The position numbers were made by a program, and so were the translations under genes. A model generated the notes under the pieces. The model saw only the letters and a list, made by a program, of their open reading frames with translations, was not told the DNA's origin and ran no database searches. A DNA stretch of 16,708 nucleotides from Desulfobacteraceae bacterium UBA5623 (GTDB lineage: Bacteria; Desulfobacterota; DSM-4660; Desulfatiglandales; Desulfatiglandaceae): the NCBI GenBank assembly GCA_002424495.1, contig DIKH01000240.1, forward strand, positions 1-16,708, read 5' to 3'. This document shows positions 7,187 to 15,515 of the stretch, one piece after another. How positions within the stretch are numbered: the first letter of the stretch is position 1; each line of letters opens with the position of its first letter.

Positions 7187-7699
7187 ATGAACGAGAATTT
7201 TTTAAAATGGTATGCACTTCACACACGGAGTCATTTTGAGAACAAGGTATATGACGGACTGTGCGGCAAGTCAATAGAGGCGTTTTTTCCCCGTATCCAG
7301 GTCATGAGCAAGCGAAAAGACCGCCGGAAAAAGATCCTCACCCCTTTGCTGCCCGGTTATGTCTTTGTTCATACTGACCTTACGCATGAACAGCACATAC
7401 AGATCATTAAGACCGTCGGTATTGTCCGTATTATCAGCTTCAAGGGTCAGCCAGTCCCGGCAAACGATGACGAGATCGCCTCTTTGATGATCTTAAACGG
7501 AACGGATCGCACTGTGCTGAATCGTGATTATATGAAAAAGGGCGACAGGGTGATGATCATGGAAGGCCCGCTCAAAGGGCTCGTTGGGTTTTATCTCCGC
7601 CATGCCGGGAAAAAAGACAAGGTGGTTGTCTCTGTCGAACTCCTAATGCGGTCCCTTGAGGTCGAGATTGAGGGATGGGCGCTGGAAAAGGTTGCGTGA
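7187..7699 (+). CDS. NusG-family specialised transcription antitermination protein (UpxY/RfaH-like)
   Basis: A 170-residue cytoplasmic protein with an N-terminal NGN domain (residues 7-105: KWYALHTRSHFENKV, then FFPRI and LLPGYVFV) and a C-terminal KOW domain (about 117-168: GDRVMIMEGPLKGLVG). NGN domains bind the RNA polymerase clamp, and paralogues such as RfaH, UpxY and LoaP act on specific long operons. It is probably a paralogue rather than housekeeping NusG, because the secE, rplK and rplA neighbours of nusG are absent. The basic linker KRKDRRKK (42-49) is typical of the UpxY group. It sits 101 bp upstream of gspG in the same orientation, so it likely leads and may regulate the gsp operon. 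The Shine-Dalgarno is weak. The 7700-7800 gap shows only a short GC stem and no terminator. Confidence 0.85.
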   Translation: MNENFLKWYALHTRSHFENKVYDGLCGKSIEAFFPRIQVMSKRKDRRKKILTPLLPGYVFVHTDLTHEQHIQIIKTVGIVRIISFKGQPVPANDDEIASLMILNGTDRTVLNRDYMKKGDRVMIMEGPLKGLVGFYLRHAGKKDKVVVSVELLMRSLEVEIEGWALEKVA

Positions 7700-7800
7700 A
7701 AATGGACACAGTCAGATTCAACGGTTGCAAGGCTATGCCTGTCGTAAAAACGAATGGGTGGAGCACTGCCCAAGAATACACACTGTTTTTGGAGTATCCC

Positions 7801-8232
7801 ATGAAGGGCCAGGCAAGAAAGTCAATTAATGAAAAAGGATTTTCACTGATCGAATTACTGGTGGTGATTATCATACTGGGGCTGATCTCGGCCCTGGTCG
7901 CACCAAAGTTTTTCGGAAAGGTGGACAAGGCGCAGACAAAGACCACCAAGGCCCAGATTGAGCTGCTGGGCTCTGCACTGGATGATTTTAGGCTGGATAA
8001 CGGCAGGTATCCCACATCCGAGGAGGGCCTCAATGCCTTGCGGGAAAAACCCGGAGAGTTGGAAAACTGGGACGGACCATATCTGCCAAAAGCCATCCCA
8101 CTGGATCCCTGGAACAAACAATACATTTATAAGTGCCCTGGAGAACATGGAGATTATGATCTCTATTCTTATGGAAGAGACGGTGTTGCAGGCGGAGAAA
8201 AGAGCGACCAGGACATAGTCAGTTGGGAATAG
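7801..8232 (+). CDS. gspG: T2SS major pseudopilin GspG
   Basis: A 143-residue prepilin-like protein that polymerises into the T2SS pseudopilus after cleavage and methylation by the prepilin peptidase. The cleavage site is G13|F14 in NEKGFSLIELL, with Glu at +5 (E18) and a hydrophobic N-terminal helix. The globular part has the GspG hallmarks RLDNGRYPTSEEGLNAL, LDPWN and the calcium-binding loop near the C-terminus (GRDGVAGGEKSDQDIVSW). These separate it from type IV pilins. The ATG at 7801 is chosen because GGAG lies 6 nt upstream and it gives a normal 13-residue leader. An in-frame ATG at 7702 would make an improbable 46-residue leader. In most gsp operons G lies after F; here it comes first. 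Confidence 0.95.
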   Translation: MKGQARKSINEKGFSLIELLVVIIILGLISALVAPKFFGKVDKAQTKTTKAQIELLGSALDDFRLDNGRYPTSEEGLNALREKPGELENWDGPYLPKAIPLDPWNKQYIYKCPGEHGDYDLYSYGRDGVAGGEKSDQDIVSWE

Positions 8233-8285
8233 GCATGACTTCACAATTTTGAATTAGGTAATGGGACAATCTGATTGTAAATGTC

Positions 8286-9899
8286 ATGGAAAGCCTGAAA
8301 AATCTTTTTTTGCGCAGGACCAAAGATGATGTCGTAAGCGAGCCCTCCACGGCCCAGCCGCCTGTCCCTGCATCTGGTGTCCCTGAGATTGTCATGGAAG
8401 ATTTCCCCCAAACTCCCCCTGCCCTCAAGGTCCTTCCCCTGCCTTTTATGAAGAGGTTCCGCTTTGTGCCCTTAAACGACTCGGGGGCCTCTGTGCTGAT
8501 TGCAATGGCCGACCCCATGGATTTTAATACACGCGAAGCGATAATAAACGCCTATGGCCGACCCCTTAAGGTGTTTAAGGCTCAGGAAGAGACCATATCC
8601 CAGTTTATTTATCGCTGGTACGAGGCCGAAGCGGATATGACCCATGAAAGGGCGGAGGGCATTGAACAAGGAGCGGCAAGCGCTGAAGATCAGCTCTGGG
8701 ATGACCCGGAACACTTAAAGGATATGGCATCAGAGGCGCCTGTAATCCGGCTTGTCAACCATCTGATAAGTAACGCCCTGGAGGTGGGCGCATCCGACAT
8801 CCACATTGAACCTCGCAGGCAGCATGTCCAGGTCCGTTACAGGATAGACGGAATACTCCATGACCGCGAAAACCTGGCAAGGAATCTCAAGGCCGCCATT
8901 ACATCCAGAATAAAGCTTATGGCAAAGATGGATATTGCAGAAATGCGGCTTCCACAGGATGGCAAGATCAGGTTTAAGACAGGCAGGCAAGAGGTGGACA
9001 TCCGTGTATCGTGTCTGCCAACCCATTTAGGTGAGGGCCTGGTGATGAGGCTCTTACACAAGGAGGATGTTCAGCTGGATCTCGAGTCCCTTGGGTTTCC
9101 TCCTTCCGTACTCGACCGGTTCAGGGATGCCATCTCCCTGCCCTACGGTATGCTCCTTGTGACAGGTCCCACAGGCTCTGGTAAGACCACCACACTCTAT
9201 GCAGCGCTTAACACCATAAATACGTCGGAAAAAAAGATCGTCACCGTGGAAGACCCGGTCGAATATCAGATCGAAGGGATCAATCAGATTCAGGTCCAGC
9301 CTAACATTGGGCTAACCTTTGCCAAGTGCCTGAGATCGTTTCTCCGTCATGACCCGGACGTAATGCTGGTGGGTGAAATAAGGGATATGGAAACAGCGGA
9401 TATCGCCGTGCAGGCGGCGCTTACCGGCCATATGGTCTTTTCCACCTTACACACAAATGACGCCTCAGGGGCCATAGTCCGGCTTGAAGAGATGGGTGTG
9501 GAACGATTTATGGTGGTCTCATCCCTGGTTGGGGTTCTGGCCCAGAGGCTTGTAAGGAGGGTGTGTCCCAGTTGCCGGCAGGAGGTTGCAATTTCTGAGG
9601 AGGAAAGGGCTCTTGTGGCCCGTGAGATGAATATATCCCAGGACCAGCTGCCCTTAAATGTCTTTAAAGGCATGGGCTGCACGGATTGCGGCGGGACCGG
9701 ATACAGGGGAAGATGCGGCATATTTGAATTTCTCCCGATCAATGAAGGCATCCAGCAGGCAATCGTCGAGGGCGCGGGCAGGCCTGAGATCGTAAACAGG
9801 GCGATGGCGGAGGGGATGATATCCCTTAGAATGGACGGACTTGGTAAGGTCCGGCAAGGGATTACCACCTGCGAAGAGGTTTTGAGGGTGACACGCTGA
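8286..9899 (+). CDS. gspE: T2SS assembly ATPase GspE
   Basis: Cytoplasmic hexameric ATPase of 537 residues that powers pseudopilus assembly. A short N-terminal domain is followed by the SDIHIEP segment. Walker A is GPTGSGKTT at 294-302, an Asp-box follows at TVEDPVEYQ, and Walker B is MLVGEIRD at 360-367. The His-box is TGHMVFSTLHTNDA. The tetracysteine zinc module is C427/C430 (CPSC) and C465/C468 (CTDC), shorter than the long GspE insertion of some relatives. There is no clear Shine-Dalgarno. The 53-bp gap after gspG contains a 13-bp palindrome (ACAATC T GATTGT, 8266-8278). The stop overlaps the gspF ATG by 1 nt (TGATG), implying coupled translation. Confidence 0.96.
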   Translation: MESLKNLFLRRTKDDVVSEPSTAQPPVPASGVPEIVMEDFPQTPPALKVLPLPFMKRFRFVPLNDSGASVLIAMADPMDFNTREAIINAYGRPLKVFKAQEETISQFIYRWYEAEADMTHERAEGIEQGAASAEDQLWDDPEHLKDMASEAPVIRLVNHLISNALEVGASDIHIEPRRQHVQVRYRIDGILHDRENLARNLKAAITSRIKLMAKMDIAEMRLPQDGKIRFKTGRQEVDIRVSCLPTHLGEGLVMRLLHKEDVQLDLESLGFPPSVLDRFRDAISLPYGMLLVTGPTGSGKTTTLYAALNTINTSEKKIVTVEDPVEYQIEGINQIQVQPNIGLTFAKCLRSFLRHDPDVMLVGEIRDMETADIAVQAALTGHMVFSTLHTNDASGAIVRLEEMGVERFMVVSSLVGVLAQRLVRRVCPSCRQEVAISEEERALVAREMNISQDQLPLNVFKGMGCTDCGGTGYRGRCGIFEFLPINEGIQQAIVEGAGRPEIVNRAMAEGMISLRMDGLGKVRQGITTCEEVLRVTR

Positions 9900-11107
9900 T
9901 GCAGCTTTTTTCCTATGAAGCGGTTGATCCGCAAGGCCGAAGGGTTGTCGCATCATCTGAGGCGGCGGACAGGGAGGCTCTGCTGCTCAGTCTGCAAACC
10001 AGGGGCATGGTCCTGGTAAGGTGGCTGGATAACAGACGTCCCGGCATAAGGTTTTTTAAACGGTCCGGCCGGATACTGAACTCCGCGGAACTCCTCCAGG
10101 TGACAAAGGACATGGCCCATCTCTTAAAATCCGGAGTGACCATGGAACGGACCCTGACAATTATGGAAGAGGCCTCAAAGCAGTCATCCCTTCAAAATAC
10201 CGCCAGGTTTCTCAGGGAATCAATCCAGGGTGGCAGCACCCTTTCAGAGGCCATGGCCGCTAGGCCTGATGATTTTAACAACCTTTACGTCAACATGGTC
10301 AGGGTGGGCGAGGTGGGGGGGATTCTCCCCCAGGTGATGGAAAAACTGGCCCTGTTCATGGAACGTTCTCAGGAGATAAGAGGGGTTATCGTCTCAGCCT
10401 CCATTTATCCCGCCATACTGTTTTTTGTGGGCATTGTTTCGGTGCTGGTGATAATGGGTTTTGTTGTGCCGCGTTTTGCATCCATATTCAGTGAGCTGGG
10501 GCAAGATCTGCCGTTTTCAACACAGGTATTGATCGAGATCAGCCATTTTCTCAGGGCATGGGGCTGGGCGGTCTTATTATCTGTTGCCGGTTGCATCATG
10601 ATACTGTGGCATGTCATTCATACTGCCAGGGGCAAAGAATTCCTGGATAGAATACTCATCCGGTCCCCGTTTTTTGGTACACTGATTGCGGACATTCAGG
10701 TCAGCCGTTTTGCAAGGACCTTCGGGACACTGGTGTTGAGTGGCGTGCCCCTGCTAAAGGCATTGACTATTGTTCAGGATGTAGTGGAGAACAATGAGGT
10801 AAAGGAGGCTGTTGATCATATACATCGTCAGGTAAAGGAGGGTAAAAGGATCAGCGCTTTAATGAAGGATCAGAAGATATTTCCCGCCATAGCAGTACAG
10901 ATGGTATCTCTGGGAGAAGAGACAGGAAGCCTTGGTGAGATGCTGGTCCTTGTGGCTGAAAGACTGGATAACAAGATACAGACCAAGATAAAGTCCTCCC
11001 TTGCGCTCTTTGAACCTGCTACCATTCTCTTTATGGGACTTGTCATCGGAGGGATTGTCGTCTCAATGCTGTCGGCAATATTCGGGTTAAATGAGATTCA
11101 ATTCTAA
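9899..11107 (+). CDS. gspF: T2SS inner-membrane platform protein GspF
   Basis: Polytopic inner-membrane protein of 402 residues with two tandem T2SSF domains (roughly 65-190 and 268-390). These contain the paired motifs LLKSGVTMERTLTIMEEA and LVLSGVPLLKALTIVQDV, and the glycine-rich VRVGEVGGILPQVM and VSLGEETGSLGEML. Three membrane segments lie at about 170-192, 221-240 and 370-397. It connects the GspE ATPase to the pseudopilus base. The length is standard for the family. The stop codon TAA at 11105-11107 abuts the left arm of the palindromic element exactly. Confidence 0.95.
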   Translation: MQLFSYEAVDPQGRRVVASSEAADREALLLSLQTRGMVLVRWLDNRRPGIRFFKRSGRILNSAELLQVTKDMAHLLKSGVTMERTLTIMEEASKQSSLQNTARFLRESIQGGSTLSEAMAARPDDFNNLYVNMVRVGEVGGILPQVMEKLALFMERSQEIRGVIVSASIYPAILFFVGIVSVLVIMGFVVPRFASIFSELGQDLPFSTQVLIEISHFLRAWGWAVLLSVAGCIMILWHVIHTARGKEFLDRILIRSPFFGTLIADIQVSRFARTFGTLVLSGVPLLKALTIVQDVVENNEVKEAVDHIHRQVKEGKRISALMKDQKIFPAIAVQMVSLGEETGSLGEMLVLVAERLDNKIQTKIKSSLALFEPATILFMGLVIGGIVVSMLSAIFGLNEIQF

Positions 11108-11231
11108 TTCCATTTCGCATTCAAGCGCTATCGGCGTTGACTGCGTCGTCGGCTCCTCGACGTACGGACGGAGTACGCCTGTGTCGCCTCCTCCTTGTCG
11201 CCTTGGTATCATCTTGAATGCAAAATGGAAT
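11107..11231. mobile_element. 125-bp palindromic MITE-like interspersed element
   Basis: Terminal inverted repeats of 19 bp match at 18 positions: ATTCCATTTCGCATTCAAG at 11107-11125 against the complement of 11213-11231. The 87-bp interior is GC-richer, pyrimidine-biased on the plus strand, and contains a central short stem (CGTAC and GTACG around 7 nt). There is no transposase, and no clear target duplication is visible. Its composition differs from the gsp genes on both sides. I recall similar interspersed elements in Desulfobacterota genomes but cannot check copy number. It fills the whole gspF-gspH junction and reads in frame into gspH. Confidence 0.6.
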
Positions 11232-11669
11232 AAAAAGGGATTTACCCTGATTGAAATGCTTGTGGTTTTGGTCCTCGTGGCAATGGCCGGAACCCTCGTA
11301 TTTGTCCGGGTGGGGAAATCCATGACCGGCAGACAGACAAGGGTATTCGCCCAGGATCTGGTCTCTCTTTGCAAGGAGGCAAGGAGAATGGCTGTGGAAA
11401 AGGGAGAGCCGACTTCTGTTGATATCTATTCCGATGAACGACGCTGCTCTACCAGCGGCAGCGGGAAGGTCCTTGAGATCCCAGCTGAGATGGCCATTGA
11501 AGGAACAGGTATCGGCCAATCGGATGAAGATGTCTACGCCATATATTTCTACCCGGACGGAAGTTCAGGCGGAGGCGAATTGACCCTTTCCATACCGGGA
11601 CAGAAGGGCTATTCGTTCAGGATTGATATGCTGACGGGCCTTTTGAGCTGGACAGGGGAAGAAGGATAG
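11181..11669 (+). CDS. gspH: T2SS minor pseudopilin GspH
   Basis: Prepilin-like protein with the cleavage site KKG|FTLIEMLVVLVLVAMAG, Glu at +5 and a GspH-like C-terminal part. It is one of the minor pseudopilins at the pseudopilus tip complex or shaft. The start is ambiguous because everything upstream of the prepilin motif lies in the palindromic element. GTG at 11181 has GGAG 7 nt upstream and gives a 162-residue protein with a 20-residue leader. TTG at 11214 gives a 9-residue leader but lacks a ribosome binding site. ATG at 11091 overlaps gspF by 17 nt and gives a 50-residue leader, which is long for a prepilin. I prefer GTG. Identity as H rather than another minor pseudopilin rests on order and length. 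Confidence 0.85.
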   Translation: MSPPPCRLGIILNAKWNKKGFTLIEMLVVLVLVAMAGTLVFVRVGKSMTGRQTRVFAQDLVSLCKEARRMAVEKGEPTSVDIYSDERRCSTSGSGKVLEIPAEMAIEGTGIGQSDEDVYAIYFYPDGSSGGGELTLSIPGQKGYSFRIDMLTGLLSWTGEEG

Positions 11670-11681
11670 GAGTCAGGGCCG

Positions 11682-12080
11682 ATGTTATTAAAAAGCAGGA
11701 CAGGATTTACGCTTATTGAGGTATTGGTTTCCCTGCTGATTATTGGAATTTCTCTCGGGGCGGTTTTTCAGACATTTTCCCAATCGAAGAGGATATCATG
11801 GAAGTCTGACGAGCAGGTGGAATGTTGCCGCATAGCCCACAATATCCTTGCCGATTCCCAGTTGATTGCTTCCGCTCTGAGTAAGGGAAAAAGGGCAGGT
11901 GCTGTCAAGGGAGAAGAAGGGTGGCAATACGCCATTTCTGTAATGCCCCTTGAACTCGAGACCGGGCATGGGGATGAGTTTTTTAAGGTCCCCTCCATGC
12001 TTAACTTAGACCTTTGTCTTATCCATAACGCGGGACAAAGGGAAAAGGCATATAACCTAAGCCGTTGGTATCGCCGCTGA
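11682..12080 (+). CDS. gspI: T2SS minor pseudopilin GspI
   Basis: A 132-residue prepilin-like protein with a short leader MLLKSRTG and cleavage at G8|F9 (GFTLIEVLVSLLIIGISLG), Glu at +5. GspI forms the tip complex with J and K. The size and the VLVSLLI helix followed by a small variable domain fit GspI. AGGAG at 11668-11672, overlapping the gspH stop, lies 9 nt upstream of the ATG. The 3' end overlaps the start of gspJ by 16 nt. Two adjacent cysteines (VECCRIAHN) are unusual but not informative. Confidence 0.88.
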   Translation: MLLKSRTGFTLIEVLVSLLIIGISLGAVFQTFSQSKRISWKSDEQVECCRIAHNILADSQLIASALSKGKRAGAVKGEEGWQYAISVMPLELETGHGDEFFKVPSMLNLDLCLIHNAGQREKAYNLSRWYRR

Positions 12081-12733
12081 AAGATAAATTTTCAGGGTTC
12101 ACATTAATTGAGATCCTGGTGGCCATGATTCTCCTGTCCATGGTGACGCTTGTTGTCGCCACCGCCCTGAGACTTTCCATCGAGTCCTGGGAACGAGGCG
12201 CAAAAGAGGGAGAAGACATCCAGGTGTTGGTGGCAATTCCCGGTCTGATGGAAAAGCAGTTGCGCTCGCTGGTGAAAAACGACCCGTTTGATCAATCGCC
12301 CTCAAAAAAGTTGCTGCCTTTTTACGGCCACAGCCGCGGCCTTTCGTTTTTCACCTCTTATGCCCCGCAAGGCTCCCCAGGGCAGGGACTGATGAGGGTG
12401 ACATATATCTTCAATGAGGAAGAAAAAACCCTTTATATGTTTGAGCAGGTGATTACCACTGAAAAAGACCTGGCAGAGGGGCTGGACCCGTTGTCAGACA
12501 GAGGGGCTAAATCGTCTGAGCCCATCAGCATTGTGCCGGGGATCACAGAGTTTAGCCTGACTTACAGCGACAATAAGACGCAGGGCCAGAAAGGGCCTTC
12601 TGTATTGGAAGACTCATGGAAACCAGACCCCCCGACGCTGCCTACCGGCCTGGGTGTCAGGCTGGGTATCGGGGCCGATTCAAAGGAGCGGTCCAGGGAC
12701 TGGTTCTTTAATATACGATCATCCGTACTATAA
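12065..12733 (+). CDS. gspJ: T2SS minor pseudopilin GspJ
   Basis: A 222-residue prepilin-like protein with cleavage at G11|F12 (FSGFTLIEILVAMILLSMV) and the long C-terminal domain expected of GspJ, which joins I and K at the pseudopilus tip. The start appears to be TTG at 12065, overlapping gspI by 16 nt. No in-frame ATG lies between the previous stop and the prepilin motif, so a non-ATG start is needed. The Shine-Dalgarno is weak, so translation probably couples to gspI. Confidence 0.87.
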   Translation: MVSPLKDKFSGFTLIEILVAMILLSMVTLVVATALRLSIESWERGAKEGEDIQVLVAIPGLMEKQLRSLVKNDPFDQSPSKKLLPFYGHSRGLSFFTSYAPQGSPGQGLMRVTYIFNEEEKTLYMFEQVITTEKDLAEGLDPLSDRGAKSSEPISIVPGITEFSLTYSDNKTQGQKGPSVLEDSWKPDPPTLPTGLGVRLGIGADSKERSRDWFFNIRSSVL

Positions 12734-12755
12734 AACAGAGGACCGACTAATTCAG

Positions 12756-13550
12756 ATGACGAAAAAATCCGACGGAAGCGCCTTGATCATAGTCTTGTGG
12801 GCACTGGTCCTGATCGGATTTTTGGCAGGGCAATATCTGGACCATAATCGTCAAAAGGCCAGCCTGGCGGTAAATGCCTGGGATAAACTCAGGCAGACAG
12901 AGTCTGTGGAATCGGTGCTGAACCTGTTCTCGACCGATTCGTGGCCTATTGCCAGCCAGATGGGAAAAATTGGGGAATGGAACAGGTTTTCGCCTGACGG
13001 CATTGAACTGTGGGTAAAGGTGGACGACGAATCAGGCAGGATAAATATCAATTCCGCCCCGGAGGGCCATATAAGGGATAAGATACTCGGGCTGATGGGA
13101 GAGGAACTTGTTAATGAGGCGGATCATCTGGCTGACGCCATCCTTGACTGGCGGGACGAGGACGAGCTTGTAAGAATGCACGGCGCCGAGGTGGGTTTTT
13201 ATCAGACCAGTGGGCTTGACTATGCGCCTGCGAACGGGCCTTTTAAGGTCCTCACCGAGATGCTGCTTGTAAGGGGTGTGACCACAGATCTTTTCTGGGG
13301 GGACCCCATAATCGGAGTTCTTGCCGGAGGAGAAGCTGTGAGCCGCTCATTGCTGGAGGATTTCACGATCTACACAAAAGAGGTTAAAAGGGTAAGCATA
13401 CTGGCGCCGGGGCGGCAAAGCGGCTATACTTATACAGTGGCACTTTTGGAGAAAAAAGGCGACAGATGGGATGTGCTTGACCTTTATCAGACCATGCTCG
13501 TAAGTTCTATCCATGAAACTGCTTCCGATCAAGGTGAGGGTCTGCATTGA
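12756..13550 (+). CDS. gspK: T2SS minor pseudopilin GspK
   Basis: A 264-residue atypical prepilin. The leader MTKKSDG is followed by SALIIVLWALVLIGFLAG, with no Glu at +5, as is normal for GspK. The diagnostic region is RININSAPEG (95-104) and DAILDWRDEDEL (127-138), then MHGAEVGFY. It caps the pseudopilus with I and J. The ATG at 12756 gives the correct short leader; upstream in-frame starts within gspJ would add up to 34 residues. The protein is shorter than the roughly 320 residues of enterobacterial GspK. Its TGA overlaps the gspL start (TTGA). Confidence 0.9.
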   Translation: MTKKSDGSALIIVLWALVLIGFLAGQYLDHNRQKASLAVNAWDKLRQTESVESVLNLFSTDSWPIASQMGKIGEWNRFSPDGIELWVKVDDESGRININSAPEGHIRDKILGLMGEELVNEADHLADAILDWRDEDELVRMHGAEVGFYQTSGLDYAPANGPFKVLTEMLLVRGVTTDLFWGDPIIGVLAGGEAVSRSLLEDFTIYTKEVKRVSILAPGRQSGYTYTVALLEKKGDRWDVLDLYQTMLVSSIHETASDQGEGLH

Positions 13551-14968
13551 TTTACAGTAACCTTCCCATTTTCATAAGAGACTTTCTTTCCGGCAGGCCC
13601 GGATTAACACTGGCCAAGCAGGATGTCATCGGCCTGTATCTTGAAAAAGATCAGCTGCATTATATATATCTTACATGGACCCGCCAGGGCCTGCGCCCAA
13701 CCAGGCCTGGCCCGTCCCTTGAGCCCTATGGAAGCGTTCAGGAACCAGCGCCCTGGTCGCTTAAGCAGTTCCTTGAGTGGATGAACATATTTCCCTTGGT
13801 GGAAGGCCACACAACGGCTAAAACACGGCTGATATATTTGGGCCTTCCCAGAGACCGTTTTTTCGCCAGGGACCTTGAGCTTCCTCCCATGCCAATGGAA
13901 GATGCCCTGGAGTCTGTCAAAAACAGCCTGCCTGTCTGCTGCCATCTCCCCCTTGAGGAGATCTATTACGATATCCACCTCTGCCGTCAGGAAAAGGGAA
14001 ACATCAATGCCCTGATACTGTATGGATCAAGAAAGGACATGGATGTATACCTGAACATATTCAGGGAGACAGGCCACCTTGATTCTCTACGGGGGCTTTT
14101 TCCAATATCATATGGCATTGGTGCATGGCTAAGTCTACAGCAGTATCCCATGCCGCTTGGCCTTATTCTTCGGCAGGACAGCGCCTATGAACTGGCGATC
14201 TATCAAAAAAACGGCTGTCTTTTTTCAGGGACATGGCCTGTATCGGAGGGGATTGCAGGCGGGGCTCCACTTATAACCTCTGCAAAATCAAAATTTCAGG
14301 TCCCGGGGGAACGTATATTCCATTTTGATAACAGCGGTGAGCCTACCCTGGCCTTACCACCCACCGACCCCCTTGAGGAGTTGCCGTCAATAACAGAAAA
14401 CCTTGGCGTTGCAGCAGGCTCCTTGGCCCTGTCGGCCAGGCAGGAGATATCCATTGACGGCAACCCGCCGCATCTTGCAACCATAAGGCCCTTAAGGCTT
14501 TTTGCCCCTATTATCCTGGCCTTTATATTGATTGCATCTGTCCTTACGTGGAAAGTAAACTGGGATATTGGAGATCAGGAACAAACGCTCAGCGCCTTAA
14601 AGTTGGAGTTAAATGGGTTGGAAGAGGAACTTAAACCCATTGAACAAGATAGGCAACTCGTCAGAGAAGCTGACAGATTCCTCAAAGAAGCTGGTGAATT
14701 CATAAAGACAAGACCAAGGATCTTTACTATTATCAATGAAATTGCACTCTGTCTTCCCGAAGAGACATGGTTTTCAAATCTCAATTTCCAAAAGGGAGAA
14801 ATGACCGTAAAAGGAGAGAGTCCTGATGCATTCAAGGTTATTGAATCTCTGCGTTCAGCAGAGATCTTTGAGCAGGTGACGCTCACTGGTTCCATAAGCA
14901 GGGAAAAGGCCGGGACGGAAAGATTCAGCCTGTCATTAAAATTAAAGGACTATGAAGCCGATAACTAA
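13547..14968 (+). CDS. gspL: T2SS assembly-platform protein GspL
   Basis: Bitopic inner-membrane protein of 473 residues. An N-terminal cytoplasmic actin-like domain (about 20-310, divergent) recruits GspE in the family. One membrane segment follows at about 318-337 (FAPIILAFILIASVLTW), then a coiled coil at about 345-390 and a small periplasmic ferredoxin-like PilN-type domain. The start is TTG at 13547, overlapping the gspK stop by 4 nt. The purine-rich AAGGTGAGGG at 13531-13540 is a good ribosome binding site 6 nt upstream. The sequence is divergent, so position in the operon and topology are the main evidence. Confidence 0.85.
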   Translation: MIYSNLPIFIRDFLSGRPGLTLAKQDVIGLYLEKDQLHYIYLTWTRQGLRPTRPGPSLEPYGSVQEPAPWSLKQFLEWMNIFPLVEGHTTAKTRLIYLGLPRDRFFARDLELPPMPMEDALESVKNSLPVCCHLPLEEIYYDIHLCRQEKGNINALILYGSRKDMDVYLNIFRETGHLDSLRGLFPISYGIGAWLSLQQYPMPLGLILRQDSAYELAIYQKNGCLFSGTWPVSEGIAGGAPLITSAKSKFQVPGERIFHFDNSGEPTLALPPTDPLEELPSITENLGVAAGSLALSARQEISIDGNPPHLATIRPLRLFAPIILAFILIASVLTWKVNWDIGDQEQTLSALKLELNGLEEELKPIEQDRQLVREADRFLKEAGEFIKTRPRIFTIINEIALCLPEETWFSNLNFQKGEMTVKGESPDAFKVIESLRSAEIFEQVTLTGSISREKAGTERFSLSLKLKDYEADN

Positions 14969-15515
14969 GAAGGTGCGAGAGTGGTTCCTGGGTTGCGCCC
15001 TGATTGTGACCGCAGTCCTTGTATGGTGGGTTCATGTATACAGCCCCCTACAGGAAAGAAGCAATGAGCTGGGGGCGGAGATATACAAGGAATCACAAGA
15101 GCAGGATCGCCTGACACAGAGGCTTAAAAAACTATCTGATACCAAAACAGGCGCGAAAGAGATCAAGGAGAAAGTGGAGCAGTTAAGCAGCCGGGTGTTC
15201 AATGGCAAGAGCATCGAGGAGGTTTCCGTACACACCCAGTTGTGGGTCCAGGAATTTATGGAAACTCATGCCCTGGCCCTTGCATCTTATAAGGGACTAG
15301 CTCCTTCCAAATGGCGGGATTATCCCGTCAGCGTTGTTGGATTTCAGGTGAATGCAACCACCCAGGGGCTTTCGGATCTCCTCGAACATCTTGAAAACAT
15401 GGAACAGGCCGTAAGGATAGAAAAGCTTGAGATCAGTTACAGCCGCAACAGGGAATATGACCTGGGCATCACGTTACACCTTGGCGCCCTTTTTGTGGAA
15501 GGATTAAGAAAATGA
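14952..15515 (+). CDS. gspM: T2SS platform protein GspM (PilO-type)
   Basis: A 187-residue protein with a short basic cytoplasmic tail, one membrane segment (about 13-31), a coiled coil rich in charged residues (about 34-82), and a periplasmic ferredoxin-like domain. This is the topology of GspM and PilO, which pair with GspL and PilN. The N-terminus overlaps gspL by 17 nt. The GGA upstream is only 2 nt from the ATG, so translation probably depends on coupling. The 3' TGA overlaps the gspD ATG (ATGA). Sequence conservation is low, and the call relies on topology and neighbours. Confidence 0.82.
   Translation: MKPITKKVREWFLGCALIVTAVLVWWVHVYSPLQERSNELGAEIYKESQEQDRLTQRLKKLSDTKTGAKEIKEKVEQLSSRVFNGKSIEEVSVHTQLWVQEFMETHALALASYKGLAPSKWRDYPVSVVGFQVNATTQGLSDLLEHLENMEQAVRIEKLEISYSRNREYDLGITLHLGALFVEGLRK

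Noticed and set aside
7572..8126. A 184-codon minus-strand frame antisense to the NusG-like gene and gspG
   Set aside because: It spans two strongly supported genes and an intergenic gap on the other strand, with no ribosome binding site or recognisable protein pattern. It is a shadow frame.
9347..9934. A 195-codon minus-strand frame inside gspE
   Set aside because: It is fully antisense to the conserved Walker B, His-box and zinc module region of GspE and has a serine/threonine-rich composition typical of an antisense shadow.
7801..13550. Type IV pilus operon as an alternative to type II secretion
   Set aside because: The GspG calcium-loop C-terminus, a full set of minor pseudopilins H, I, J and K, and the GspK signature region point to T2SS. 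No pilT, pilM or pilA-type genes are seen.
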